Source: Nageia nagi
Lineage: Eukaryota; Pinophyta
Direction of reading: 5' to 3'
Length of the DNA stretch: 64,000 bases
NCBI GenBank assembly: GCA_050084985.1
Contig: JBITNC010000001.1
Span: forward strand, 50,716,001-50,780,000
The notes beneath the pieces are model-generated. The model did not search any database and was not told the DNA's origin. It saw only the letters and a program-made list of their open reading frames with translations. The number at the start of each line of letters is the position of its first letter. Position 1 is the stretch's first letter. Positions 22,701 through 33,789 of the stretch are shown here, piece by piece. The translations under genes were made by a program, and so were the position numbers.

Positions 22701-24319
22701 AAAAATCCCCTATTACATCTTCCTTCAGAATAAGGATCCTTATAAATGAAACATGGAATTCAAAGAATCCATTAAATTGGAACAAGGATTAAAATAATAT
22801 CTAATCCCTCATATGTCAATATGAAAGCTAAAATGATCTTATATAAGGACCAAAGGAAATAATAAGGATATCAAAATAACAAAGACGTCACAAAGAAAAA
22901 ACCTTAATACAAAGAGAACACTCAATAGGAACCTCCAACACTTGGTGTTGAGTTTGAGATTGGTTCTAATCCACACCTTAGAAAATCCATGCTCTAGGTT
23001 TGCCATAACAAACCGAAAATATTATCCTTCATTCCAAGCACCAATGGGGATCTATTGGATCAATGGTAAATAGTTTCCCTCACTTAGTTTTCACCCTAAA
23101 ATGTACGTTAGTTTCCCTCACTGAGGATTTTAAAACCCAAACTATGCACTATTAGCCAATAGATATTCCCTTATGTGGATACTCAATTCCTTGTATCCCA
23201 ACTGTAGATCCCATAGATCTGCAACTTCCTTATAACTTAGGTTAAAACTAGAATTATAATATCTCATATGTCATAGCCATTTTCCAAAATACCCCTCCAT
23301 TAACATCATTAGGGAAGAGGGATCATCAAATCTCTACCATGTCCCTTCTTAACATAACACCTAAGAACCCTACCTTTTAAAACTCTTTCAGGATAACTTC
23401 AATGACCAATGACATCTAGACAAAAAAAATCACATCCCTAAAGCTTCCTCTCAAAAGATACCTTCTTGACCAACCCAATAGGTGCTATTAGATCAAATCA
23501 AAATATGGGCATAGAGGACCCATTGGGGAACTCGAAACCACCACTTCAGGTATCTCCAACTATCCCAAACATTTGAGTTTAATAAGGGTCCCTTTTCACT
23601 TAGCAAGACCTTAAGCCCCTGAGCTAGAATAGAACTGAGAGATACCTTTGTGTACTCCCTTGAAAGATAACCTGCTTACCCTAAAGGAATGCATAGAACC
23701 TCCTACTTCAACCTCTAAGCGATGCAGAAATGATAGTAAACCCTTTGCATCCCCTTAACGACTATAAACTCCACATCAAGATACTGAGTCCCCAAGATAC
23801 AACTTGTAAAGGATGACAAAGTGCAGTAGATGTCATCTCTGACTAAACCCTCAACATATTGGACATAAACAAAATAGAAGCCCCAAAGATCCAACACAAA
23901 CAGAGAGACCTCTACCCTCACGAATCCACTTGCAGGAAAATCAAGTTGCACCTCGAATCCCATTGAAACGTTAGTGCTAGGATTTTTTCCTACTCGCATA
24001 AGTAGTGCTTCTCATGTAGATGGGAGATCTCAAAGCTACGACTTGATGTTCATATATAATTCTTGTATCATATTACAATAATAATTTTGATATTACACAA
24101 TCTATCACATACTATTATTCTCCATCCAAAGTATAGTAATAATATTTCTTGCCTGAATCAACATATTCTTGTAATCTATAGTTACAAAATAAGGTACAAA
24201 TTCATTTTGCTTCGATAATGGAGATAAAGGCCCAGAATATTTTGATAAATATGCTAATGATGAACTCTTAAGTTTGTAAAAATAAGGAAGAGATTAAGGA
24301 ATTATATAACAACATCTTA
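22701..24319. other. unassigned region with weak minus-strand coding look
   Basis: 22900-24000 has longer open stretches on the minus strand than its surroundings, including a 94-codon ORF at 23715-23999 (FEVQLDFPASGFVRVEVSLF...) and, downstream in other frames, pieces such as LSYKEVADLWDLQLGYKEL. It may be a very old transposon gag or a pseudogene. I do not recognise a family and assign no function. Confidence 0.3.
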
Positions 24320-25130
24320 TTATAACCATGGAAAATTGGAATGGAATATTGAGAATCATTTCCCAAGTTTATGTACATTTTTTTGTGTAGTCCATATTTT
24401 CTATTATAAAATCTATGATATTTTGGTGGCTATAAATTTTGTTTCAAATCTCATTTTATTATTGGTTTTACACCATTATAAATCTTATTGTGAGAGACTT
24501 TTGATAATATATAACTCACCATATTTTTTTGGTAAATTGTGACCACACCAAACAACTTTTGATAAACTATCTTGCTATAATTTTGAGAATTGCTAGTGAT
24601 AGGGTCTTATATCATCGTAAATTATCGATTTTATCAATATGTTTATGGTGACCTATATATAACATTTTAAATATATTTTTGATAATATATAATTTACCAT
24701 ATTTTTTTGGTAAATAGTGACCACACCAACTATTTTTTGATAAACTATCTAGCTATAATTTCCAAAATTATTAGTGATAAGGTCTTATATCATCGTAAAT
24801 TGCCAAATTTCTAGATATGTTTATGGAAATATAAATATAAAATTATAAATATATTTTAAAGACCTTTATAATGATATGTAACACTATACTTTCTTTGATA
24901 ATTTCATAGAATCACCACTTTCTTTGTCAAGTATTTCTGTTTTGAAATTATCTATGATAGGGTCTTATGTTGCCATGAATAGTCAAAGATTCATAGATAC
25001 ATTTTCAAATCACCCTATATCATTATAAACATATTTTTAAGACCTTTATAAGTGTATATAACATTCTATATTTTGTATTGAGTTCACCACCTTGTTCACA
25101 AAAAATTTGTCATAGTATTATAAAGTATCA
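24320..25130 (+). repeat. diverged tandem array of about 180-bp units
   Basis: Four to five units. Corresponding points (the ATATATAA-like block followed by a T-rich run and GACCACACC or CACCAC) fall near 24503, 24681, 24873 and 25052, i.e. spacings of about 178, 192 and 179 bp. A weaker first unit starts near 24320. Each unit contains GGTCTTAT(A/G)T and TGTTTATGG-like blocks. The two best copies (24503 and 24681) agree closely over about 150 bp. No coding sense. Confidence 0.75.
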
Positions 25131-25740
25131 TTTTGATGTTTTTGTTCATTTCTTTACCTTTGGAAAACATTATTTTATCTTATATTATATCTACATTCTT
25201 TAGGTACTTTGAGAAACTATTTAATTTTGTGAATTATAGTATATCCTGGAAGAAATTTAGAATTGAAATCCATCCATTATTATTTTGTTCCTTTTATTTT
25301 GTGTACGATCCCAGAATGGTTATTGGGATCAAACAAATTTGCATTCAATTTCAACAATTATTTTCCAATTCCATGTATATTTTAGATTAGTTTTCAACTT
25401 TATTTAGAATCCTATAATTTCAATGGGAAATAAATCTATCCACTTTCATATTTTGTACAAGTTCAAGATCTTGATCCTATGTAGCCCTATTTTACAAGAA
25501 CTCCTATTAGAACCATAATTAAAACTTTCAAAGCCCTCTTTCTATTGATTGTTGAATATATGGTTTAAATAGTAGACACCCCAAGTTTGCGAAAAAGATT
25601 TCCAAAATAAACATATTTCATGTGAACTTAAAAATAAAAACTTAAATAATGCCCCATTTCATGGGACCCTAATAACTAGTCAAAAACTAACATTTGAGTA
25701 AATTAACTCATTGAAAAAATTAAAAGTAAATCTTCTTCAC

Positions 25741-25748
25741 TATAAATA
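25741..25748 (+). promoter_or_regulatory. TATA box in module R copy 2
   Basis: TATAAATA followed by GAGAAAGTTGTATTTAC. The matching site of copy 1 is TACAAATA. The surrounding sequence is conserved between the copies, but no ORF of a recognisable gene follows within the module, so promoter activity is inference. Confidence 0.4.
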
Positions 25749-26396
25749 GAGAAAGTTGTATTTACTCACAAATAAATGTCCATATTTAGAAAGCTTCCAA
25801 AACATAACTCCTCCAATTTGAAATAGTAAGGAACTATGCATTAAATGTAAAGTTCCATAAAAGTATCAGGAAACACCAAATACATAATTGCTTTAGTTTT
25901 AACTTTGTTGAACTCCCATTTACCTATATGGGATTCATATATATATTTATACCTACATTCAATTTCTTATTCTCAGGCAACATATAATGCAAAATTTGAA
26001 TGATATACATACACAAAAAAGAGACTAAAATTTAATAATTTCTTTTTTAGAAGATACATTTGTGATAAAAACTCACCTTAGATGATTCAATATTTGGAAG
26101 TTGAGATATTACAAGGGTAAACTAATTTAGAGTGTATCAAATAGATAAGGAAATTTGACCAGGTTTTCATAGGCCCACTAATTTAGCATGGTGCAATAAT
26201 ATATAGTTGGAAAATTCAATGAATTCTCTTCTGATTACTCTTGTCGCTTGATGAATTGATAGATTATGGCTCAATAATTAAATTGAATCTTGTAAGGTAA
26301 TGAAATACATTTTATCCTTGATTTTATCATATGTACACATGATATAATAATGTCAATCAAATGGGGGCTTTTGATAGGATGAATGCTATCTATGTA

Positions 26397-27722
26397 TGTA
26401 ACATCCCCTTTTGTAAAACATAATTAATTTTGGAATCCTAAGGATTCCCTTTTTGAAAATATTTATTTATGTATGTATTTGTTGTTAGTTACTTGGGATA
26501 GAATTATAAAGATCCGTTGGACCCACTTTGTAAGCCCCATGAGGGATGTTTTCCTCCCAAGCTAGGATGTGCTATTTTATTTATCATTTAATGCACTTGG
26601 AGATCCTAAAGATGATTATGGGAATCCCAAGGCTTGTATAGCACCTAGATGACACTTGAGCGTGGATAAACACCTATTTGCCCCAACATTGGATTTGATA
26701 GCACTTGTATACATGCTCCAACTTTGGGAAGACTCCTAGACCCCCATGTTGGCCCATGATGGTCCCCTTACACCCACACATGAATCCTAGACCCATGTGG
26801 TACCTTAGACTCCCACGTTGGTATTCGTGGTACCTTGAACACCTATGTTGGGATGTGTGGCATCTTGGACCCCAACATTGGCATTTATAGCCTCTAGGTA
26901 CCCACATTGGGCATACTTGACCTCGTAAGCACCCACTTTGGAGATCTTAGGCCTCTAAGAGGCTAACATTGAGATTGGGGAGGTTGGGAATGACTCCTGG
27001 GTGAGATACAGATCCAATGATGATCTATATAAGGCTAAGGAGCCTCATTGATGAGATATACTTGATTTAATATTGAAACCCTTCTCTTAAGAATTACTAA
27101 AGACTTAACGGTGTTAAGCACCATTAAGCATAGTGCATAGGGAGAGTTTAGGAGGCATAGAACACCTTCTATCTTATAGTTGAGGTGAATGTTTGTATGA
27201 GTGAGGTTTCCCTACCATGAGACATCCACAAGTGGTTTGCACCTTTGAATCCATCCGATGGTATTTTAGAATCACATTAGTTCTCTTTGCGAGGAGCTAT
27301 CTTGTGAGGGAGCCCTTCAATGAGGCATCCATAGAACTAGTAGAGTGTGATTATTCTATATCAGTTTCAAGATCTATCTCAGCTTAATGTATGTCTTAGT
27401 TGGCTCCTAGGAGGCCAACATTGAGCCCTTTGGGCTTGTTTGATATTATACTCATCATTCTTTCACTAATTGAAGTCATGGCATACATTAGATCTCATTA
27501 TTGTCTCATGTTTATGTGTGGTTGATGCAATATTATCTCTTGGTGCATGACGTTGAGAATTTGAGTAATATTTTTGGTTGTAGAGTGAATCGTTGGCATT
27601 CCCGACTCAGTTTTGTGTATTTGAAACTCTAGATTAGACATGGCATGCTTGGAGTTGAATTTTAATATTATCTAACATATATTTGACTAATTTGTGTGTT
27701 GAGAATATTTGAAAATATTACA
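26397..27722 (+). mobile_element. solo LTR with 5-bp target-site duplication
   Basis: 1326 bp, starting TGTAACATCCCC and ending AATATTACA. It is flanked by ATGTA at 26392-26396 and ATGTA at 27723-27727. The module R alignment is continuous across it: copy 1 (near 10365) is an empty site. It has a TATA box TATATAAG at 27026-27033 and no coding sequence. TG...CA ends, a perfect 5-bp duplication and a single LTR indicate recombination between the two LTRs of a former element. The strand is that in which the TATA box reads forward. Confidence 0.9.
26660..26995 (+). repeat. about 30-bp degenerate minisatellite in the solo LTR
   Basis: About ten units of 29-38 bp with the core CCCA(C/A)(A/G)TTGG, for example CCCCAACATTGG, CCCCATGTTGG, CCCACGTTGG, CCCACATTGGG, separated by TAG/ACCTTGGA-like spacers. 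It is clearly richer in C and G than the surroundings and opens reading frames on both strands that are by-products of the repeat. Confidence 0.75.
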
Positions 27723-28025
27723 ATGTAAAAACCTTAAATTGAATTATTCATATATTCAAAATTATTGTAACATTATATACATTGGAATCAAGTAATCCTT
27801 TTATAATTCAATTGTATCATGTAAACTTTTTAATGTTCTAAAGTAAACATTTTAATGTAGATAGTAATGTTGGTGTAATATATCCATCCTATTCTACAAG
27901 GTTCAAAAGGATTGATATTAATACCTCACTTCTATAGAGAGTAACTTTAACGACCATGCTAAACCCAAACCTTTAAAATAAAGTTTAAGGTTTTCTCATT
28001 TTAGGTTATTAATTTGAGTTAATTT

Positions 28026-28640
28026 TATAGACACCTAAAAGTGAATTATTATTTATTAAATAATTCATTTTAGAGCTTCAATAATGTATTATGTAAAAAG
28101 GGGTTAAATAATACCCAAATTCATGTCAAAGCTATGTAATATATCTAGTGGATCCTTATGGCATGTACAAGGTATAACAAAGATCCAAGTCATGTAAACT
28201 TGGATCATATATAAAGGCATCAATTGATGACCTTAAACTTTACGAAAAACGAATATGAAGAGGACTCTAGAGAGATTCTAGCACATGTTACATCACTATG
28301 TTATGCGTAAATATTATTTGTAAGTTATATCTTATGTTTGGTATTTGATAATTATTTCATTTGTTCATTGTTACATTCTTGATTGCATCTATTATATTGC
28401 TTATTTTAGATTGTTAGCAACGTACCTCTTTTAAGTTGCCAATGGCGTGCAAGTGAATGGATATTTGCTTGTATTTTGTATATGTTGCTTTCAATAGAAT
28501 AAATATGCAATCTAATTAAACATAAGTAACTTTTTGTTATTTGTTATTACCATATTTTAGATATATGCGATAATAAGAAATAATTAAACTAATAGTGTAT
28601 TAATTAAGCCCCATAAACAATTATATGCTATTTTGGGTCT
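28026..28640 (+). repeat. 5' LTR of gypsy II
   Basis: About 615 bp, matching the reverse complement of 61706-62316 along its length (for example CTAAAAGT(G/C)AATTATTATTTATTAAAT and GTACAAGGT). The start is TATAGACACC where the other copy has TGTAGATGCC, so the terminal TG has mutated. A TATA box, TATATAAA, is at 28208-28215. The right end is set where similarity to the other LTR stops and is uncertain by 10-20 bp. Confidence 0.85.
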
Positions 28641-28837
28641 TCATTTTGGTGAACCTATTTGTTCTATTCGTCTTGTCCTTCCAACGAGATCTCGCAAAAC
28701 CCTTGTATCGAATCTACATCATCAATGATGTACATTATTGTTCCAAGGCTATTAGCGATGTGGAAATGGAGCATATTGTGCCCCTCCTTCAGGAATTGAA
28801 CATAAACATGGTCGAAATGCGAAAATAAATAACAACA

Positions 28838-29810
28838 ATGAATAGTTCAAGTAGTTCAACATCTAGTCCTACTATCCAAGCTGGGCCTTCTAATATCACA
28901 CAATCATAAAGTTTGGATGAATATGATGGCATCTTCACTTCATCCTTGATGGATGACATCCGCAATTTTCCCCTACCACCCAACCATAAGGCCTCCAAGT
29001 TCAAGATGTTTAATGATGAACAAGATCCCAAACAATATCTCATTAGCTTTTAGGAGGAGTGCTTGCTGAAGTTAGGATCAAAGGTGAGATTGATGGAAAA
29101 ATTCTTCCCAAGGAGTTTGAAAGGGAATGCTAGTCAATGGTTCTATGCTCTTCTTGGTAATTTGATTGATTCATTCAAGACCTTAGTTAAAGCATTCATA
29201 GACCAATACAAGCACAATATCAATAAGAAAATCAATGTGTCTGAATTATCCATAATTCGACAAAGAAGTAATAAAACCTTATAGAAGAATATTCTATGCT
29301 TCAAAAAGGTACGGTAATCTATTTGAAGCAAATTAGATGAGCATGAAATTTGTGTTATATTTCATGAATCTATCATACTTGTTCTTCATTTGCATGCTAC
29401 TAGTGTTAAAGATATAGGTTTTAGTGCACTATTTCAATATTTATTGCAAAAAAATAGATCCAGATCACAGAGATAGGTATGGGAACATACAAAATTGATG
29501 ATATAGACCTATTTGCATCCATAAAAGATTTGGGATGGCCTTAGATGTTAGCTGTTGAAGGTCTCCAGTGGCATGCAATATTGCCAACATGCTACCAGTA
29601 GTGTGAAAATAATGAAGATAATGACCAATCTTGCTCTACCTTTTCTGAAATGCCAAACCAAACCTCATCAATGGACATACCATCATCTTTTGAACCAGAT
29701 AAGATCTTTCCTTTTTCTTTTGTTCATAAGTACATGGTTCAAAATTGCAATTACAAAGGGGGGGTTTAGGAAAATTTGAACAAAGAATGCCTACTTTCCC
29801 TGATACTTCT
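28838..29810 (+). pseudogene. gypsy II gag (broken)
   Basis: Starts at an ATG (MNSSSSSTSSPTI...). The gag core at 29063-29284 has FFPRSLKGNASQWFYALL and SFKTLVKAFIDQY, the retrotransposon gag fold signature. Then stops and frameshifts follow, with GFSALFQYLLQKN (about 29420) as a late gag piece. I see no CCHC zinc knuckle and no retropepsin D-(S/T/L)-G-A motif before RT. In an intact element this would form the particle that packages RNA. Confidence 0.72.
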
Positions 29811-29897
29811 AAAGCTCAAATGACCAAAATAGTCTTAGGTAGTGACGGTCAAGTAAAACAAAAATGAGGTCCTATTAAATTTGATAAAGATTACAAT

Positions 29898-32266
29898 TTG
29901 ATAGAGTTATCAGATGATATTGATGTAGATATATGGATTGATGATTCTATACCTCTTGAATTTGATTATTTTAGTACTAATGATGATCTTCTTGAATATT
30001 TGGAGGCATATTTAGAATTGCCCAAATCTAATGAGAAATGTAAAGCAACTTATATCCTTAATGAATATGCTTATTTTGGTCAAAAGATCAATTTTTATAA
30101 AGTATTGCAGGTTCATCCATCAGATGCAGCTGAAGATGATGTACAAAGCATGGAAGAATTACCCTCCTTGCTGCAAAAGAAAGAAGATCTTACATTTTCA
30201 CAAGAGTTAACACCCATCAATAATGGTATTTTGGATGATAAAAAGTGGATACAAATTAGAGAAGCCCTACCTCCTCCACAACAAGAAAGGTATAGAAATA
30301 AATTCATTGAATAGTCTAAAAATTTTGCTTAGTCTTATGATGATATGCTAGGTTTAGATCCTTTATTTGTTCCATTGAAAGAGGGAGCTAATCCAATAAA
30401 ACAAAAACCAAGAAAGATGCATCCTTCCAAGGCATTACTAGTTAAGAAAGAGATTGAGAAATATTTGAATGTTGGATTCATAAGGCCAATTGACTATTCT
30501 AAGTGGTTCGTTAACATTTTCCCTATTTCTAAACCAACTGGTGAGATTTGGGTATGTACTTATTTTCATGATATTAATAATGCTTTTCCATAAGATGATT
30601 TCCTATTACCTAATATTGATATGAACTGGTCATGATACATTATCATTTATGGATGGATTTTTTGGCTATAACCAAATATTGATTAACCTTGTTGATCAAC
30701 ATAAAATAACTTTTATTGTCCCTTGGGGTAATTTTTGTTGTAGGGTCATACCTTTTGGATTTAAAAATGCAAGAGCTACATACCAAAGAGAAATGATCGT
30801 CATGTTTCATAGCACATTCACAAGACCATGGAGGTATATGTTGATGACATTCTAGTCAAATCCAAACAAGGACAAGATCATTTACAAGCACTTGAAGAAG
30901 TATTCACCATTTTAAAAAGGTACAAATTAAGACTTAAACCTCAAAAATGTGCATTTGGTGTTACTTTTGGTAAATTATTAAGGTTCATAGTTTCTAATCG
31001 AGGAATAGAAGTAGAACCTAAGAAGGTTAAAGTCATTGTTAGTATGCCTCCACCTAAAAACTTGAAATAATTAATGAGCCTCCAAGGTAAAATAAATTCA
31101 ATTAGAAGATTCATTTCATAACTTGGAGACAAGTGTAGACCATTCACCCATTTTCTCAAAAAGGATGTCAAGTTTGTATGGGATGACAATTGTCAAAAAG
31201 CATTTGAGGATATCAAACAATATTTGCTTAATCCTCCTATCCTAGTGCTTATGAATTTTTCAAAACCTGCTTACTTATACATCTTAACCACATTATATGC
31301 ATTAAACATATTGATTTATCAAAAAGATACAGAAAATAAGAAAAAAGCCATCTATTATCTTAGCAAAATGTTGATTGATTATGAGACTAGGTACACTCGT
31401 ATGGAAAATTTTTGCTATTGTATTATCTTCACTATTGAAAAATTGAGGCATTATTTATTGTATTGTACTACATTTGTTGTTATTCCTATTAATCCATTGA
31501 AATACCTTATGGCTAAGCAACATTTATCAGGTAGAATTGCAAAATGGCTAATGTTATTATATGAATTTGACATCAATGTTGTAAAGCAAAAATCTATCAA
31601 AGGCCAAGCAATTGCAGATTTGATAGCTAATTTCCCTCAAGATGGGGAGGCAATCATCCATGAAGAATTTCAAGATGAATATCAAGATGACCCACATTGC
31701 CAGTGGTGTGCAAACCTACTAAAGGGATACCAATGGCATGACTTTGATGCGATATCGATCCCTGATGACTACATATGCCTTACAAAAGATGAGCCCACTA
31801 TTTTGACTTTGTATTTTTATGGTTTGAACTCTCTAATAGAGCAGGAGTAGGTATTATCTTGGTATCTCCCACAAATGAGGTAATCCCTATGGCTTACAAA
31901 CTTGTTTTCAATTACACCAACAATATGGTTGAATATGAGGCACTGATATTAGGATTGAAAGCTGTTGTAAATTTAAAAATCAAGGATATAGATATATATG
32001 AGGATTCATAACTTATTGTCAATCAAGTGCAAGATTTATTTGATACTAAAGATGAAAAGTTAAAGCCTTATAGACTTATGACTAATTTATTGGATCAATT
32101 TGATATATATACTATTCAAAATATTCTAAGAACTAATAATAGTTATACAGATGCAATGGCGAGTGTAGCCTCTCTAGCACTAATTGAGATTGAGGATGAA
32201 GAGACCATCCTCACAATTCATAAGTTAATATCTCCTTCTTACATGGATCATATGGATGAGATTTAA
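29898..32266 (+). pseudogene. gypsy II RT, RNase H and archaeal-type RNase H
   Basis: 29898-30314 is an acidic linker ORF ending QERYRNKFIE. RT follows with LVKKEIEKYLNVGFIRPIDY (30420-30500), ISKPTGEIWVCTYF, DGFFGYNQI (first aspartate, 30651-30677) and an intact YVDD at 30837-30848. The first RNase H lies at about 31220-31660, with KKKAIYYLSKML and GRIAKWLMLLYEF. A second, archaeal-type RNase H follows: VEYEALILGLKAVVNLK (about 31930-31980) and DSQLIVNQV-like text with DSQ to DSX decay near 32010, then LKPYRLMTNLLDQF (32058-32100). Frames change at about 30595, 30850, 31070 and 31850. Confidence 0.82.
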
Positions 32267-32269
32267 GCT

Positions 32270-32472
32270 TATGTTATTATGAAAGAGAATGATTTTCAGA
32301 ATTGGTACTTTATTATCTACAATTATTTGAAAAATCAAACAATTCTTTAAAATTTTGATAGAAATGAAATAGTGAGATTGAAAAGAACTGTAGTAAGATA
32401 TGTGATTATTAGAGAAGTATTATATATGAGATCATTTGATAGTGCATTATTGAGATGTTTGATACAAAATGA
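32270..32472 (+). pseudogene. gypsy II integrase N-terminal fragment
   Basis: Region between RNase H and the zinc-binding domain of integrase (LKRTVVRYVIIREVLYMRSFDSALLRCLIQND). It breaks off at 32472, where the 3' LTR of Copia 1 begins, and the same protein continues at 41517. Confidence 0.7.
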
Positions 32473-32972
32473 TGTGAGAATTGAACTATAACAAAAAATC
32501 TTAAACTACCAAGATCACATGAAAGCTCTCAATTCATATCTAACTATCACATAAAGCAATCTCATAAAGATAACACAAGATGTAAGTGGTTCCTCCAATT
32601 AAGAGTACATCCACTAACTAGATCTTTATTTCAATCATAAACATAACTCTCTTACAATCCTCCTAATCTCAACTCCTACACTTCTATCCTATAGCATAAC
32701 ATAACTCCACAATTGGTGTGTACTCACAAAGAGGGAGCCTTCTATTTATAGGCCAAAATCTTTCTTTAGATCATCTTTTTATCCATTGTACAAAAACATG
32801 ACATGCACATCCTTTTACCCAAGGGGTATGCTCATGACATGGAGTGTAGGATAAGTTACATTATCATATTCACTTAAATACTTAAGGTATAAAATGATAG
32901 CCTTAAGTATTAGTGAACTTACATAGAAGATTTAATACAAACCTTTACAATAATGCATTATACATTCCAACA
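32473..32972 (-). repeat. 3' LTR of Copia 1
   Basis: 500 bp, starting TGTTGGAATG at 32972 and ending TTCTCACA at 32473 in coding orientation. The polypurine tract TAAGGGGGAG follows on the plus coordinates from 32973 to 32982. It contains the TATA box CCTATAAATAG near 32740-32752. Confidence 0.92.
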
Positions 32973-33419
32973 CTCCCCCTTAATGCAATACTGAGATAGA
33001 GCAAGTAAAAAAGAAGAAAAAAAGAAAGTAAGAGAGTTCTCCTCCAAATAAATAGAACAAAGATGAGAACTTTTTACATATTTGCAAAGTAAGAAAGATC
33101 TAATTTGAGACTCACTACTTTTCCAAATACAATAATTAACCACAACTAGTTTCAATGTACATGAAATAGTAAGCCAACTAGAAGTCATGAAGAGTCTCCA
33201 AGAGCTTGCATACTTGAGGTAAGTAACCTGCAATCTCAAAAGAACTTGCAAGTCATAAGTAGCTCAAATAACAAGATCAGTTAGATGCATCATATTCATA
33301 TCAACAAAGATAGATGAATCACACAAATGCCATCATGAACTGATCAATGGTGCACTATAAGTCATCTCAAAGATGCCATGCTAAAAATTTATAGTCACCT
33401 GCTATATATAAAATATGTG

Positions 33420-33690
33420 TTGATTATCATTACAAAATAGAGCATGCACATATGAATTCCTCACATATGAATAACTGAACAATGCCAAAAGACATATAAG
33501 AGTTCCTCACACATGGATAAATGAATAGTGCTAGATTGATCAAAAATAGAGTATGCACATATGAGTTCCTCACATATGGATAACTAAATAATGCCAAAAG
33601 ACACATAACAGTTCTTCACATATGGCTAACTAAATAATGCTTGATTGGCCAATTTGTACAATAAGTTTCTCACATAGAGCGCACTTACCA
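33420..33690 (-). repeat. tandem repeats in the Copia 1 3' untranslated region
   Basis: Three to four units of the GTTCCTCACATATGGATAACT type (minus strand AGTTATCCATATGTGAGGAAC), spaced by CAATGCCAAAAGACA(C/T)ATAA. The same unit occurs once in Copia 2 (about 50230) and about four times in Copia 3 (58532-58710). Confidence 0.8.
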
Positions 33691-33789
33691 TAAATGTGTA
33701 CAACAAAATCAACACTATATAGCATAAAATCCTCCTAGAGGTGAAGTTGTCATCATAAATAGGAATACAACATAAGAATTTAAATTTCA

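Larger units (their letters stand above)
25190..28025 (+). repeat. module R, copy 2, interrupted by a solo LTR, ending in the left half of repeat Q
   Basis: 25190-26396 aligns with 9170-10365 in the same orientation. After the inserted LTR, 27728-27850 continues the alignment (CCTTAAAT...ATATTCAAAATTATT against 10366-10480). It has one unit of the 54-bp repeat and a canonical TATA box. From about 27880 it passes into repeat Q, which is cut at 28026 by the LTR of gypsy II. Confidence 0.75.

Noticed and set aside
26674-26907. ORFs on both strands over the C/G-rich repeat
   Set aside because: Open frames on both strands come from the 30-bp repeat lacking stops, not from a gene.
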